DNA of 64,000 nucleotides from Magnetospirillum sp. UT-4 (GTDB lineage Bacteria; Pseudomonadota; Alphaproteobacteria; Rhodospirillales; Magnetospirillaceae), in contig NZ_LR746522.1 in the NCBI RefSeq assembly GCF_902729435.1, positions 72,684 to 136,683 of the forward strand. The letters run 5' to 3'. The notes beneath the pieces are model-generated. The model was not told the DNA's origin, searched no databases, and saw nothing but the letters and a program-made list of their open reading frames with translations. A program made the translations under genes and the position numbers. Of this stretch, positions 28,581 to 37,017 are shown in pieces (positions within the stretch are counted from its first letter, which is position 1; every line of letters begins with the position of its first letter).

Positions 28581-28645
28581 ATGGCCCTCAGCCGCCGGGC
28601 GGGGCGCCCCTTGAGGGGCCGCGCGCTTTCTGCCATACACCCCCG

Positions 28646-29311
28646 ATGACCTTCGATCCCCCCCCTTCCGCCTTTTCCGGCCAAGGCTTGGGCTGCGTGC
28701 GCGGCGGCCGGGTGGTGTTCGCCCATCTCGACTTCCGGGTCGGTCCGGGCGAGGCGCTGATGCTGCTGGGGCCCAACGGCTCGGGCAAGTCCAGCCTGCT
28801 CCGGGTGATGGCCGGGCTGCTGAAGCCGGCGGCCGGACAGCTGACATGGGGCGAGGGCGAGGCCGGCGACGATGCCGAGGCCCATGCCGCCCGCACCCAT
28901 TACGTCGGCCACCACGACGCGGTGAAGCCGGTCCTCACGGTGGCCGAGAACCTGCGCTTCTGGGCCCGCCTGCACGAGCCCCATGCCGGCAAGGCGGCGG
29001 GCGCGGTGGAGCACGCGCTGGAGCGCTTCGGCCTGGCGCATCTGCGCGACATTCCCGGCAAGATGCTGTCGGCGGGGCAGAAGCGGCGCACCAACCTGGC
29101 CCGGCTGCTGGCGGCGCCGTCGCCGCTGTGGCTGCTGGACGAGCCGACCACGGCGCTGGACCGCGCCTCCATCGCGGTGCTCGAGGATGTGTTCGCCGGG
29201 CACCGCGCCCAGGGCGGCATGGTGGTGCTGTCCACACACCAGGACGTCGCCCTGCCCGGCGCCGCGGTGCTGCGGCTGGATCAGTTCGCCCTGGCGGAGG
29301 ACGAGGAATGA
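28646..29311 (+). CDS. ccmA: Cytochrome c biogenesis ATP-binding protein CcmA
   Basis: A 221-residue ABC ATPase. Walker A GPNGSGKS is at 42-49, the signature LSAGQKRR is in the middle and Walker B is LWLLDEPTTALD. The small size, the RFWARLH segment and the following ccmB identify it as CcmA (HelA), the ATPase that powers release of haem-loaded CcmE in cytochrome c maturation. The ATG at 28646 gives the usual length. Between it and ccmB lies a 169-base gap filled by a repeat, which is unusual for this operon. Confidence 0.93.
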   Translation: MTFDPPPSAFSGQGLGCVRGGRVVFAHLDFRVGPGEALMLLGPNGSGKSSLLRVMAGLLKPAAGQLTWGEGEAGDDAEAHAARTHYVGHHDAVKPVLTVAENLRFWARLHEPHAGKAAGAVEHALERFGLAHLRDIPGKMLSAGQKRRTNLARLLAAPSPLWLLDEPTTALDRASIAVLEDVFAGHRAQGGMVVLSTHQDVALPGAAVLRLDQFALAEDEE

Positions 29312-29329
29312 AGGCGGCGGTCGGCAACC

Positions 29330-29472
29330 TCCCTCCCCCCTCGCGGGCAGAGCCCGCACATTGGTCGTGCGCGTTCCACGCGCGGGGGAGGGTCGGGGTG
29401 GGGGGGGAATCCCCGGCTGCCTGCCGGGCGGCACCCCCACCCCAACCCTCCCCCGTCAAGGGGGAGGGGGAG
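29330..29472. repeat. GGGGGAGGGT/ACCCTCCCCC palindromic repeat inside the ccm operon
   Basis: Inverted arms at 29384-29403 and 29434-29453 match at 19 of 20 bases and are flanked by further C- and G-rich half-units. The same type is at 61984-62122. The element separates ccmA from ccmB. Confidence 0.8.
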
Positions 29473-29480
29473 TTCCGGTC

Positions 29481-30146
29481 ATGACCCGCTTCCTCGAGAT
29501 CATCCGCCGCGACCTGCGCCTGGCGCTGCGCCAGGGGTCGGACAGCATCATGGTGGTGACCTTCTTCGTGCTGACCGTGGTGCTGTTCCCGTTCGGCATC
29601 GGCCCGGAAAGCGGCATCCTCGAGCGGGTCGCCGCCGGCGTGCTGTGGGTGACCGCGCTGCTGGCCTCGCTGCTGTCGCTGGACCGGCTGTTCCAGGCCG
29701 ATTACGAGGACGGCTCGCTGGAACTGCTGGTGCTGACCCCGGCGCCGCTGGAGGTGGCGGTGGCGGCCAAGGTGGCGGCCCACTGGCTGACCACCGGCGT
29801 GCCGCTGCTGGTCGCCGCGCCGGTGCTGGCGGTGCTGCTGCACCTCAACGCCGACGCCTTCGGCGTGTTGATGCTGACCATGCTGATCGGCACTCCGGTG
29901 CTGTCGCTGATCGGCGCCATCGGCGCCGCCCTGGTGCTGGGGGCGCGGCGCGGCGGCGTGCTGCTGTCGCTGCTGATCCTGCCGCTCTACGTGCCGGTGC
30001 TGATCTTCGGGGTCGGCGCCATCGACGCGGCGGCGCAAGGCCTGTCGGCGAAACCCCACCTGCTGATCCTGGGCGGGCTGCTGGTGGGCGCCCTGCCGCT
30101 CGCCCCCTTCGCCACCGCGGCGGCGCTCAGGCAGGCGCTGGAGTAG
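29481..30146 (+). CDS. ccmB: Haem exporter permease CcmB
   Basis: A 221-residue membrane protein with about six hydrophobic helices. It begins MTRFLEIIRRDLRLALRQG and includes the CcmB motif FGIGPESGILERVAAGVLWVTALLASLLSLDRLF and the helix pair around LNADAFGVLMLTMLIGTPVL. CcmB partners CcmA in the cytoplasmic membrane. The upstream in-frame extension is a shadow of ccmA. Its stop abuts the convergent trmB stop, so ccmC does not follow here. Confidence 0.93.
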   Translation: MTRFLEIIRRDLRLALRQGSDSIMVVTFFVLTVVLFPFGIGPESGILERVAAGVLWVTALLASLLSLDRLFQADYEDGSLELLVLTPAPLEVAVAAKVAAHWLTTGVPLLVAAPVLAVLLHLNADAFGVLMLTMLIGTPVLSLIGAIGAALVLGARRGGVLLSLLILPLYVPVLIFGVGAIDAAAQGLSAKPHLLILGGLLVGALPLAPFATAAALRQALE

Positions 30147-30857
30147 CTAGCCCGGGGATGTCTTCCGCCGATAGCGGAAGAACACCGGCGCATTGCCGGT
30201 GATGCATTTCTGTTCGTAGCGGGTCGGCGGCCAGTCGTCGGGCAGGGTGGCGCGGTCGCGGGTGACCTGGACTTCCTCGAACAGCGGGTGCGCCGCCAGA
30301 TGCTGGCCGGCCCAATCCTGGTAGACCGGGTCGTCCGAGGCGACGCGCAGCTCGGCACCGGCGGCCAGCACCCGGGCCAGGGCGTCCAGGTTGGCGGGGC
30401 CGATGAAGCGGCGTTCGGCGTGGCGCTTCTTCGGCCAGGGATCGGGGAACAGCACGAAGGCGCGGCCGATACTGGCCTCGGGCAGGGCCGGCAGCAGCAG
30501 GCGGGCATCGTCGGCGAAGATGCGCACGCGGTCGCGGGCGTCTTGCGGCAGGTGCGCCAGCAGGCTGGCGATGCCGTTGCGGAACGGCTCGCAGCCGATC
30601 AGGCCGATTTCGGGATTGAGGGCGGCCTGGGCCACCACGTGCTCGCCGCCGCCGAACCCCACTTCCAGCCAGACCTGGCCGGGGCGGACGGGAAACAGGG
30701 CGAAGGGGTCGAGCGGACCGGCCGGCAGCGGGACGGCCATGCCGGGCAGCACGGCATCCAGCAGGTCGAGCCCGGACTGGCGCAGCTTCTTGCCGCGCCG
30801 CCGGCCGAAAAAGCGCGGGCGGTCGCCCGCCCGCGTCTCTTCGGTATCTTCGGCCAA
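30147..30857 (-). CDS. trmB: tRNA (guanine-N7-)-methyltransferase
   Basis: A 236-residue class I methyltransferase. The SAM loop is VWLEVGFGGGEH and the TrmB signature is FPDPWPKKRHAERR. RYEQKCITGNAPVFFRYRR lies at the end. It makes m7G46 in the tRNA variable loop. No ATG is available near the conserved N-terminus (RFFGRRRGKKLR). The TTG at 30857 lies five bases after the metK stop, so coupled re-initiation is likely. Confidence 0.92.
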   Translation of the reverse strand: MAEDTEETRAGDRPRFFGRRRGKKLRQSGLDLLDAVLPGMAVPLPAGPLDPFALFPVRPGQVWLEVGFGGGEHVVAQAALNPEIGLIGCEPFRNGIASLLAHLPQDARDRVRIFADDARLLLPALPEASIGRAFVLFPDPWPKKRHAERRFIGPANLDALARVLAAGAELRVASDDPVYQDWAGQHLAAHPLFEEVQVTRDRATLPDDWPPTRYEQKCITGNAPVFFRYRRKTSPG

Positions 30858-30862
30858 GTGGG

Positions 30863-32029
30863 TTAGAACGCCTTCTTGAGCTGGTCGACCAGGTCCAGCT
30901 TCTCCCACGAGAAGCCGCCATCGGCATCGGGATTGCGCCCGAAATGGCCATAGGCGGCGGTGCGCGCGTAGATCGGCTTGTTGAGGGCGAGATGGGTGCG
31001 GATGCCGCGCGGGCTGAGATCCATCAGCTCCTGCAGCACCATCGACAGCTTGTCCTCGTCGACGCGGCCGGTGCCGTAGGTGTCGACATAGACCGACAGC
31101 GGCTTGGACACGCCGATGGCGTAGCTGAGCTGGATGACGCAGCGATCGGCCAGACCGGCGCCGACCACGTTCTTGGCCAGGTAGCGGGCGGCATAGGCGG
31201 CCGAGCGGTCGACCTTGGTCGGGTCCTTGCCCGAGAAGGCGCCGCCGCCGTGGGGCGCCGCACCGCCGTAGGTATCGACGATGATCTTGCGCCCCGTCAG
31301 GCCGCAATCGCCGTCCGGACCGCCGATGACGAAGCGGCCGGTGGGATTGACGTAGAAGGTCTCCTCGGGGCACATCCAGCCCTCGGGCAGCACGTCGAGC
31401 ACGTGCGGGCGCACGATCTCGCGCACGTCGGCCTGGGACAGGGCGCCGTCATGCTGGGTCGATACCACCACCGAGGTGGCGCGCACCGGCTTGCCGTCAC
31501 GGTATTCCAGGGTCACCTGCGACTTGGAATCCGGACCCAGCAGCGGCTGGGCGCCGGAATGGCGGGCCTCGGCCAGGCTCCTCAGGATCTCGTGGGAATA
31601 GTAGATGGGCGCCGGCATCAGCACCGAGGTCTCGTTGCAGGCGTAGCCGAACATGATGCCCTGGTCGCCGGCCCCCTCGTCCTTCTCGCCGGCGGCGTCG
31701 ACGCCGACCGCGATGTCGGCGGACTGGGAGTGCACGTGGCACTGGACTTCGGCGTTCTTCCAGTGGAAACCGTCCTGCTCGTAGCCGATGTCCTTGATGG
31801 CGTGGCGGGCGATCTCTTCCATCAGCGCCGGGGTCACCGAGGCCGGGCCGCGCACTTCGCCGGCCATCACCACCAGGTTGGTGGTGCACAAGGTCTCGAC
31901 GGCGACGCGGGAATAGGGATCGGCGGCCAGGAAGGCATCGACGATGGCGTCGGAGATGCGATCGGACACCTTGTCGGGATGGCCCTCGGACACGGATTCG
32001 GAAGTGAAAAGGAAGTTCTTCTTGGACAC
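30863..32029 (-). CDS. metK: S-adenosylmethionine synthetase
   Basis: A 388-residue protein with [20 protein letters not shown] at the start, [14 protein letters not shown] in the middle and [19 protein letters not shown] in the catalytic lid. It makes SAM from methionine and ATP. The GTG at 32029 is used because TAGGAGAG is positioned before it; in-frame ATGs further up lie in the leader. A SAM-II type riboswitch at 32103-32157 precedes it, giving feedback control. trmB, a SAM user, follows immediately. Confidence 0.97.
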   Translation of the reverse strand: MSKKNFLFTSESVSEGHPDKVSDRISDAIVDAFLAADPYSRVAVETLCTTNLVVMAGEVRGPASVTPALMEEIARHAIKDIGYEQDGFHWKNAEVQCHVHSQSADIAVGVDAAGEKDEGAGDQGIMFGYACNETSVLMPAPIYYSHEILRSLAEARHSGAQPLLGPDSKSQVTLEYRDGKPVRATSVVVSTQHDGALSQADVREIVRPHVLDVLPEGWMCPEETFYVNPTGRFVIGGPDGDCGLTGRKIIVDTYGGAAPHGGGAFSGKDPTKVDRSAAYAARYLAKNVVGAGLADRCVIQLSYAIGVSKPLSVYVDTYGTGRVDEDKLSMVLQELMDLSPRGIRTHLALNKPIYARTAAYGHFGRNPDADGGFSWEKLDLVDQLKKAF

Positions 32030-32102
32030 GGGACAGGCTCTCCTAGTTCCAGGCGGGTGGACCAGGGGCATCGGGAATGGACGATAGGGCTGCCATCGGG
32101 AT

Positions 32103-32157
32103 GCACCCACTTAGCCGGTGTTTTGCGTGGCGGCAAGCGGTCACAAATCTCCACGCG
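32103..32157 (-). promoter_or_regulatory. SAM-II riboswitch in the metK leader
   Basis: Read on the minus strand, GCGTGG (32151-32156) pairs with CCACGC (32125-32130) as stem P1. The loop between has the conserved GATTTG and CTTGC elements, and AAAACA and GCTAA follow the stem. This order is the SAM-II (metA/metK) pseudoknot aptamer known from alphaproteobacteria. It lies about 75-130 bases upstream of the metK GTG. The 3' pseudoknot strand leads toward the ribosome-binding region, which suggests control of translation. The assignment is by sequence memory, without a covariance search. Confidence 0.72.
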
Positions 32158-32280
32158 GAGGCTGCGCGCGGGCGCCCACCCCCAAGGGGGTTCTTGTGAC
32201 AGCACGACCATCGTCTCGTCAAGTCCGAAGCGGTCCGCCCATCTTCCGACCGGTTGATGACATTCCTCCGAAACGACGAA

Positions 32281-32298
32281 CGGCCCCCGAAGGGGCCG
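32281..32298 (-). terminator. Hairpin after the XRE regulator
   Basis: CGGCCCC (32281-32287) pairs with GGGGCCG (32292-32298). On the minus strand the loop is TTCG. A weak T-rich tail follows. It stands between the XRE stop (32329) and the metK leader. Confidence 0.55.
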
Positions 32299-32328
32299 TC
32301 GCCGCAACCGGAAACCATGGGTTCGCGT

Positions 32329-32826
32329 TCAGCGCCCCATGGCCTCGGCGGCGTCGGCCAGGGCCTTGGCCAGCTCGTAGACGCGCTTCCTGACGTGGGG
32401 GTCGGTGATGCGGTAATAGGCCCGCACCAGCTCCAGCGTTTCGCGCTTGGCCATGGGATCGTGCTCGAACTGGGCGGGCGGCTCCTCCAGCCCGCCGACG
32501 CCGGCGATCAGGGCCGGGCTCTGCGCCTTCAGGTCGTCGCCCATGTCGTCGAAGAAGAAGCTGACCGGCACGTCGAGGACGCGCGAGAGGTCGAACAGGC
32601 GCGACGAGCCGATGCGGTTGGCGCCGCGTTCGTATTTCTGCACCTGCTGGAAGGTCAGGCCCAGGGCCTCGCCCAGCTTCTCCTGGCTCATGCCGAGCAG
32701 GGTCCGGCGCAGGCGCACGCGGGCGCCGACATGGACGTCGATGGGATTGGGCTTGCCCGATGGCATGCGCCCGCGGCTGCTCACCTTCCGGGGTCCGGTT
32801 TTCTTGGTACGCGGAGTTTGTGCCAT
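32329..32826 (-). CDS. XRE-family transcriptional regulator upstream of metK
   Basis: A 165-residue protein. It has a basic N-terminus (about 1-30), then a Cro/C1 helix-turn-helix at 31-90 (HVGARVRLRRTLLGMSQEKLGEALGLTFQQVQKYERGANRIGSSRLFDLSRVLDV) and a C-terminal helical region. It is paralogous to the regulator at 12875-13327. A regulator at this place, between lnt and metK, recurs in alphaproteobacteria, but its target is not known to me. It has its own promoter at 32882-32908, framed by an inverted repeat that may be an autoregulatory site. Confidence 0.92.
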   Translation of the reverse strand: MAQTPRTKKTGPRKVSSRGRMPSGKPNPIDVHVGARVRLRRTLLGMSQEKLGEALGLTFQQVQKYERGANRIGSSRLFDLSRVLDVPVSFFFDDMGDDLKAQSPALIAGVGGLEEPPAQFEHDPMAKRETLELVRAYYRITDPHVRKRVYELAKALADAAEAMGR

Positions 32827-32874
32827 TGGGATATCCGACGCTAAACTATTGAGAAGTAAGGGCCTTGACCCGGT

Positions 32875-32932
32875 GACGACAATAGTATGGCATTTGTATG
32901 CAAGTCAATCGGGTGTCTTCACCATTGTCGTC
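32875..32932 (-). promoter_or_regulatory. Promoter and flanking inverted repeat of the XRE gene
   Basis: On the minus strand, TTGACT (32903-32908) and TACTAT (32882-32887) are spaced by 15 bases. GACGACAAT (32875-32883) and ATTGTCGTC (32924-32932) form a perfect 9-base inverted repeat around them, the first half overlapping the -10 region. The ATTGTCG core is shared with the palindrome before the other XRE gene. Confidence 0.5.
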
Positions 32933-32949
32933 GCGCAGTGGGCATGCGT

Positions 32950-34572
32950 TCAACCCTTTCCTCGTGATGCGCGGCGGAGCCCGCCGGCGACAAGTCCGGC
33001 GACGACGAGACAGGCCAGCGCCAGCGCCAGCGGCAGGGGCGGCCCCAACCGGGCATAGATGGTCGCCGGCAGCGGGCGCGGCAACGACGAATCGACGATG
33101 CCGCGCCGTCCCAGATCCAGCCGCGCCACCTCGCGCCCCAGCGGGTCCCAGACGCCCGAAATGCCGGTATTGGCCGAGCGCACCAGCGGCAGGCCCTCCT
33201 CCACCGCCCGCATGCGCCCGGCGGCGAGGTGCTGATAGGGACCGGCCGACAGGCCGAACCAGCCGTCATTGGTCACCGTCAGCAGCCAGTCCGGGCGCTG
33301 CTGGTCGCCGCCGACCACGGAACCCGAAAAGATCGCCTCGTAGCAGATCAGCGGGCTGAAGGGCGGCAGGCCGGGCAGGTCCAGGGTGCGCAGGCCGGGT
33401 CCGGGCGAGAAATCGGTGCCGCCGTGGGTGATCTTGGCGATGGGCAGAATCTGGCGCAGCGGCACGTATTCGCCGAACGGCACCAGATGCACCTTGTCGT
33501 AGCCCCCCACCACCTGGCCGGCGCCGTCGATGGCCATCAGGCTGTTCCACAGCCGCATCGGCTCGACGCCCTTGGGGGTGATGCGCGGCGCCCCGGTCAG
33601 CACCATGCCCCCCGGCGGAGCGACATGGGCGACCAGCGCCCGGTGGCGGGCATCGAGGTCGAGGAAGAACGGCGCCGCCGTCTCGGGCCACACCACATGG
33701 GTGATGCCGTCCAGCCCCGGCTGGCGGGTCAGTTCGATCTGGTCGAGCAGGTGCGCCTCGCGCAGGTCCTCCTGCCATTTGTGCTGCTGGCCGATGGCGG
33801 CCTGGATCAGGCGCAGGCGGATGCCATCGACGGTTTCGGTGGGGTTGGCGGCCAGCCGCAGGCCGCCGCCGCCCAGGGTCAGGGCGGCCAGGGCCAGGGC
33901 GGCCCCCAGCGCCCGCATCCTCACCCGGCGGTCCGGGGCCTGCGCCGCCGCCGCCGGCAGGCCGAACACCAGCACGGTGCCCAGGCACAGGCCGTAGACG
34001 CCGACCACGGCGGCGCCCTGCAGCACCGCCGGCACCGCGTCCCACACCGAGCCCAACGGATTCCACGGAAAGCCGGTGAGGAACCACGAGCGCACCCATT
34101 CCGCCAGCGTCCAGGTGCCGGCCAGCGCCACCACGCCGAGCACCCCGCCGGGCCGCAGCATCCACGCGCCCAAGGTGGCGAGGCCGAGGAACACCGCCTG
34201 CACGCCGCCCAGGCCCAGGGTGGAGAACGGGATCATCCAGGCGAATTTCTCGGGCTCGATCAGCATGGCGTTGCCGATCCAGTAGAAGCCACCGGCATAC
34301 CAGCCCAGCCCCCACCACCAGCCGACGGCGAAGGCGCCCTTGCGCGAGGTGGCGCCGCCCAGCGCCCAGACCAGGGCGGCGACGGTGGGCAGCAGCACCG
34401 GCACCAGCCCGACCGGGGGCAGCGCCAGCACCGACAGCAGGCCCAGTGCCGCCAGAAGCCCGTTGCGGCGCCAGCCCTTCAGCCCGGCCACCGCGCCCGG
34501 CAGCGCGCCAAGTCCGCCTCCGGCGAAGCCGCCGGCACGGGCCAGCGCGAGCACGGCGGCGGTGGCGGTCAT
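32950..34572 (-). CDS. lnt: Apolipoprotein N-acyltransferase
   Basis: A 540-residue protein. There are several membrane helices in the first 200 or so residues, then a nitrilase-type domain with the catalytic Glu (WPETAAPF), Lys (YDKVHLVPFGEYVP) and Cys (LICYEAIF), and a last C-terminal helix. Lnt adds the third acyl chain to lipoproteins in the cytoplasmic membrane. Its ATG overlaps the stop of the CBS-domain gene as ATGA. It follows the canonical ybeY-corC-lnt order. Confidence 0.96.
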   Translation of the reverse strand: MTATAAVLALARAGGFAGGGLGALPGAVAGLKGWRRNGLLAALGLLSVLALPPVGLVPVLLPTVAALVWALGGATSRKGAFAVGWWWGLGWYAGGFYWIGNAMLIEPEKFAWMIPFSTLGLGGVQAVFLGLATLGAWMLRPGGVLGVVALAGTWTLAEWVRSWFLTGFPWNPLGSVWDAVPAVLQGAAVVGVYGLCLGTVLVFGLPAAAAQAPDRRVRMRALGAALALAALTLGGGGLRLAANPTETVDGIRLRLIQAAIGQQHKWQEDLREAHLLDQIELTRQPGLDGITHVVWPETAAPFFLDLDARHRALVAHVAPPGGMVLTGAPRITPKGVEPMRLWNSLMAIDGAGQVVGGYDKVHLVPFGEYVPLRQILPIAKITHGGTDFSPGPGLRTLDLPGLPPFSPLICYEAIFSGSVVGGDQQRPDWLLTVTNDGWFGLSAGPYQHLAAGRMRAVEEGLPLVRSANTGISGVWDPLGREVARLDLGRRGIVDSSLPRPLPATIYARLGPPLPLALALACLVVAGLVAGGLRRASRGKG

Positions 34573-35489
34573 GCGGAATCCGGGGACGGTTCGGGGGCGG
34601 TGCGGCGGACCCGCAGCCACTTGACCCGGCGCGGATCGGCATCGACCACCTCGAATTCCAGGCCCGAGGGGTGGGCGATCAGCTCGCCGCGCGACGGCAC
34701 CCGCCCGGCGATGAAGAACACCAGGCCGCCCAAAGTATCGACGTCGTCGCGCTCCTCCTCGGTCAGCACCGACCCCACCAATTCCTCGAATTCGGCGATG
34801 GGGGTGCGGGCGTCGGCCTCGATGACCCCGTCGGGGCGCATTACCAGGTCGGGCTCGGCGGCGCGGTCGTGTTCGTCCTCGATCTCGCCGACGATCTGCT
34901 CGACCAGGTCCTCGATGGTGACCAGCCCGTCGATGCCGCCGTATTCGTCCACCACCAGCGCCATGTGGGTGCGCTTCAGGCGCATCTCCAGCAGCATGTC
35001 CATCACCCGCATGGACGGCGACACGAACAGCACCCGGCGCACGATGCGGTGCAGCTGGAACGGCTTGTCGACCCGAAGGGCGGCCAGCACGTCCTTGATG
35101 TGGACCATGCCGATGATGTCGTCCAGGTCGCCGCGGTACACCGGCAGCCGGGAATGGCCGTGGCGGGTGAAGAACTCGGTCAGGTCGTCCGCGCCCAGGG
35201 TGGCGTCGACGCCGACGATGTCGGCGCGCGGCACCATCACGTCATAGGCGGTGCGCTCGCGCAGGTGCAGGATGTTGCCCAGCAGCAGGCGCTCGTGGTC
35301 GTCGATGGGGATGCCGGATTCGTCGCGGTCCTCGATCAGCTCCTCGAGGGCCTCGCGCACCGTCTCGCTTCCCTTCGAGCGGCGCAATTGGCGCATCCAG
35401 TTGCGGATGCCGTCGACAAGGCCGTCGGCCCTGTGGTTCGCCCCGTTCTCACGGGGCGGGGTACTTTGCGGGTCGTTCATGGTCCTCAT
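34569..35489 (-). CDS. CBS-domain protein, CorC/HlyC family
   Basis: A 306-residue soluble protein. It has two CBS repeats (about 75-135 and 140-200; RERTAYDVMVPRADIVGV, VDEYGGIDGLVTIEDLVEQIVGEI) and a C-terminal CorC_HlyC domain. Members bind adenine nucleotides and affect Mg/Co efflux or envelope stress; the exact role is unsettled. The ATG at 35489 overlaps the ybeY stop as ATGA, although an ATG at 35480 is also possible. Confidence 0.92.
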   Translation of the reverse strand: MRTMNDPQSTPPRENGANHRADGLVDGIRNWMRQLRRSKGSETVREALEELIEDRDESGIPIDDHERLLLGNILHLRERTAYDVMVPRADIVGVDATLGADDLTEFFTRHGHSRLPVYRGDLDDIIGMVHIKDVLAALRVDKPFQLHRIVRRVLFVSPSMRVMDMLLEMRLKRTHMALVVDEYGGIDGLVTIEDLVEQIVGEIEDEHDRAAEPDLVMRPDGVIEADARTPIAEFEELVGSVLTEEERDDVDTLGGLVFFIAGRVPSRGELIAHPSGLEFEVVDADPRRVKWLRVRRTAPEPSPDSA

Positions 35490-36049
35490 CGCCCTCCTTC
35501 GGCGATGTTCGTGGGGGCGGCGATGCCGGTATAGGGATCGGCGATGCCGTAGCCGGCCAGGATGGCGGCTTCCAGGCGTTCCATCTGCTCGGCCTCGGCC
35601 TCGCTTTCTTCGTGACCGCGGGCTTCGTGCCCGCTGGCCTCGTGATCATAGCCCAGCAGGTGCAGCACGCCGTGCACCACCAGATGGGCGGCATGGTGGG
35701 CCAGGGTCTTGCCCTGCTCGCGGGCCTCGGCGACGCAGGTGCCGAGGGCCAGCACCACGTCGCCCAGCAGCAGCGGCGCGCCCACCGGCAGCGGCGCCTC
35801 GTCGTCGTCCATGGCGGCGAAGGACAGCACGTTGGTGGGCACGTCCTTGCCCCGCCACTCGCGGTTCAGGCGCTGCACCTCGCCGTCGTCGGCGAGCAGG
35901 ATGCTGATTTCCACCGGCGGCCCATCGAGCCCCTCGCCGGCCCCGGCCACCGCCGCCGCCGCCATGGTGCGGCACAGTTCCTCGGCGCCGGGCAGGGCCT
36001 CGGTCCAGGCGGGATCGGCGATGGCGACCTCTACTGTGACGATGGTCAT
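35486..36049 (-). CDS. ybeY: Endoribonuclease YbeY
   Basis: A 187-residue metalloprotein with the zinc signature HGVLHLLGYDHE (His126, His130, His136). Upstream lie the NREWRGKDVPTNVLSF strand and LGDVVLA. YbeY matures 16S rRNA and takes part in ribosome quality control. It has a slightly longer C-terminal tail than the E. coli protein (155). The ATG overlaps the phoH stop (ATGA). The phoH-ybeY-corC-lnt order is widely conserved. Confidence 0.95.
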   Translation of the reverse strand: MTIVTVEVAIADPAWTEALPGAEELCRTMAAAAVAGAGEGLDGPPVEISILLADDGEVQRLNREWRGKDVPTNVLSFAAMDDDEAPLPVGAPLLLGDVVLALGTCVAEAREQGKTLAHHAAHLVVHGVLHLLGYDHEASGHEARGHEESEAEAEQMERLEAAILAGYGIADPYTGIAAPTNIAEGGR

Positions 36050-37017
36050 GGACTGGGTTTTCCTTCCCGCTCGGCGCGGTCATAGGCCCGCACGATGCGG
36101 GTGACCAGGCCGTGGCGGACCACGTCGCGGTCGGTGAAGCGGATGAACGAGACGCCCTCCATGGCGCCCAGGATGTCGATGGAATCCTTGAGGCCCGACC
36201 GGGTTCCGGCGGGCAGGTCGATCTGGCTGAGATCGCCGGTCACCACCATGCGCGAGCCCTCGCCCATGCGGGTCAGGAACATCTTCATCTGCACCGGGGT
36301 GGTGTTCTGCGCCTCGTCCAGGATGACGAAGGAATTGGCCAGGGTGCGCCCGCGCATGAAGGCCAGCGGCGCCACCTCGATCTCGCCCGAGCCCAGCTTC
36401 TTCATCACCTGGTCGCCCGGCAGCATGTCGTAGAGGGCGTCGTAGAGCGGGCGCAGATAGGGATCGACCTTGTCCTTGAGGTCGCCGGGCAGGAAGCCCA
36501 GGCGCTCGCCGGCCTCCACCGCCGGGCGCGACAGGATGATGCGGTCGACCTCGCCGGCCAGCATCAGCGCCACCGCCTTGGCCACCGCCAGGTAGGTCTT
36601 GCCGGTGCCGGCCGGACCCAGTCCGAACACCAAGGGGTCGCGGGCCAGGGCGCGCAGGTAGTCGGCCTGGGTCGGCGTGCGCGGGGCGATGTGACGCTTG
36701 CGCGTGCGCAGCACCAGATCGGCGCCCGGCTCGGGGACATGGCGGGCCATGCGCACGGCGGCATCGACGTCGGCGGTTTCCAGGTGGCCCTGGCGGCGAG
36801 CCAGGGCGTAAAGGGCGTCGAGCACCTGGCCGGCATCGCCGGCGGCCTCGACCGGGCCGGACACCGAGACGGTGTTGCCGCGGGCGTTCAGCGCCACCCC
36901 CAGCTGCGCCTCGATGCGCTCCAGATTGGCATTGTGGGGACCGAACAGCACCTGCAGCAGGGCGTTGTCCTCGAACTCGCGATGGGTGGTCGCATCGGCG
37001 GGGCTGGCCTGGCTCAC
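36046..37017 (-). CDS. phoH: PhoH-family ATPase
   Basis: A 323-residue protein. The PhoH ATPase core has Walker [12 protein letters not shown], then [18 protein letters not shown] and [17 protein letters not shown] (Walker B). An N-terminal KH-like part precedes it ([20 protein letters not shown]). It is a likely RNA-linked ATPase or helicase partner of YbeY. The GTG at 37017 overlaps the miaB stop as GTGA. A much longer open frame upstream is only a shadow of miaB. Confidence 0.94.
   Translation of the reverse strand: MSQASPADATTHREFEDNALLQVLFGPHNANLERIEAQLGVALNARGNTVSVSGPVEAAGDAGQVLDALYALARRQGHLETADVDAAVRMARHVPEPGADLVLRTRKRHIAPRTPTQADYLRALARDPLVFGLGPAGTGKTYLAVAKAVALMLAGEVDRIILSRPAVEAGERLGFLPGDLKDKVDPYLRPLYDALYDMLPGDQVMKKLGSGEIEVAPLAFMRGRTLANSFVILDEAQNTTPVQMKMFLTRMGEGSRMVVTGDLSQIDLPAGTRSGLKDSIDILGAMEGVSFIRFTDRDVVRHGLVTRIVRAYDRAEREGKPSP

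Noticed and set aside
28983-30146. Apparent ccmA-ccmB fusion frame of 387 codons
   Set aside because: The upstream part is ccmA read in the wrong frame and through the repeat. Real CcmB starts at 29481.
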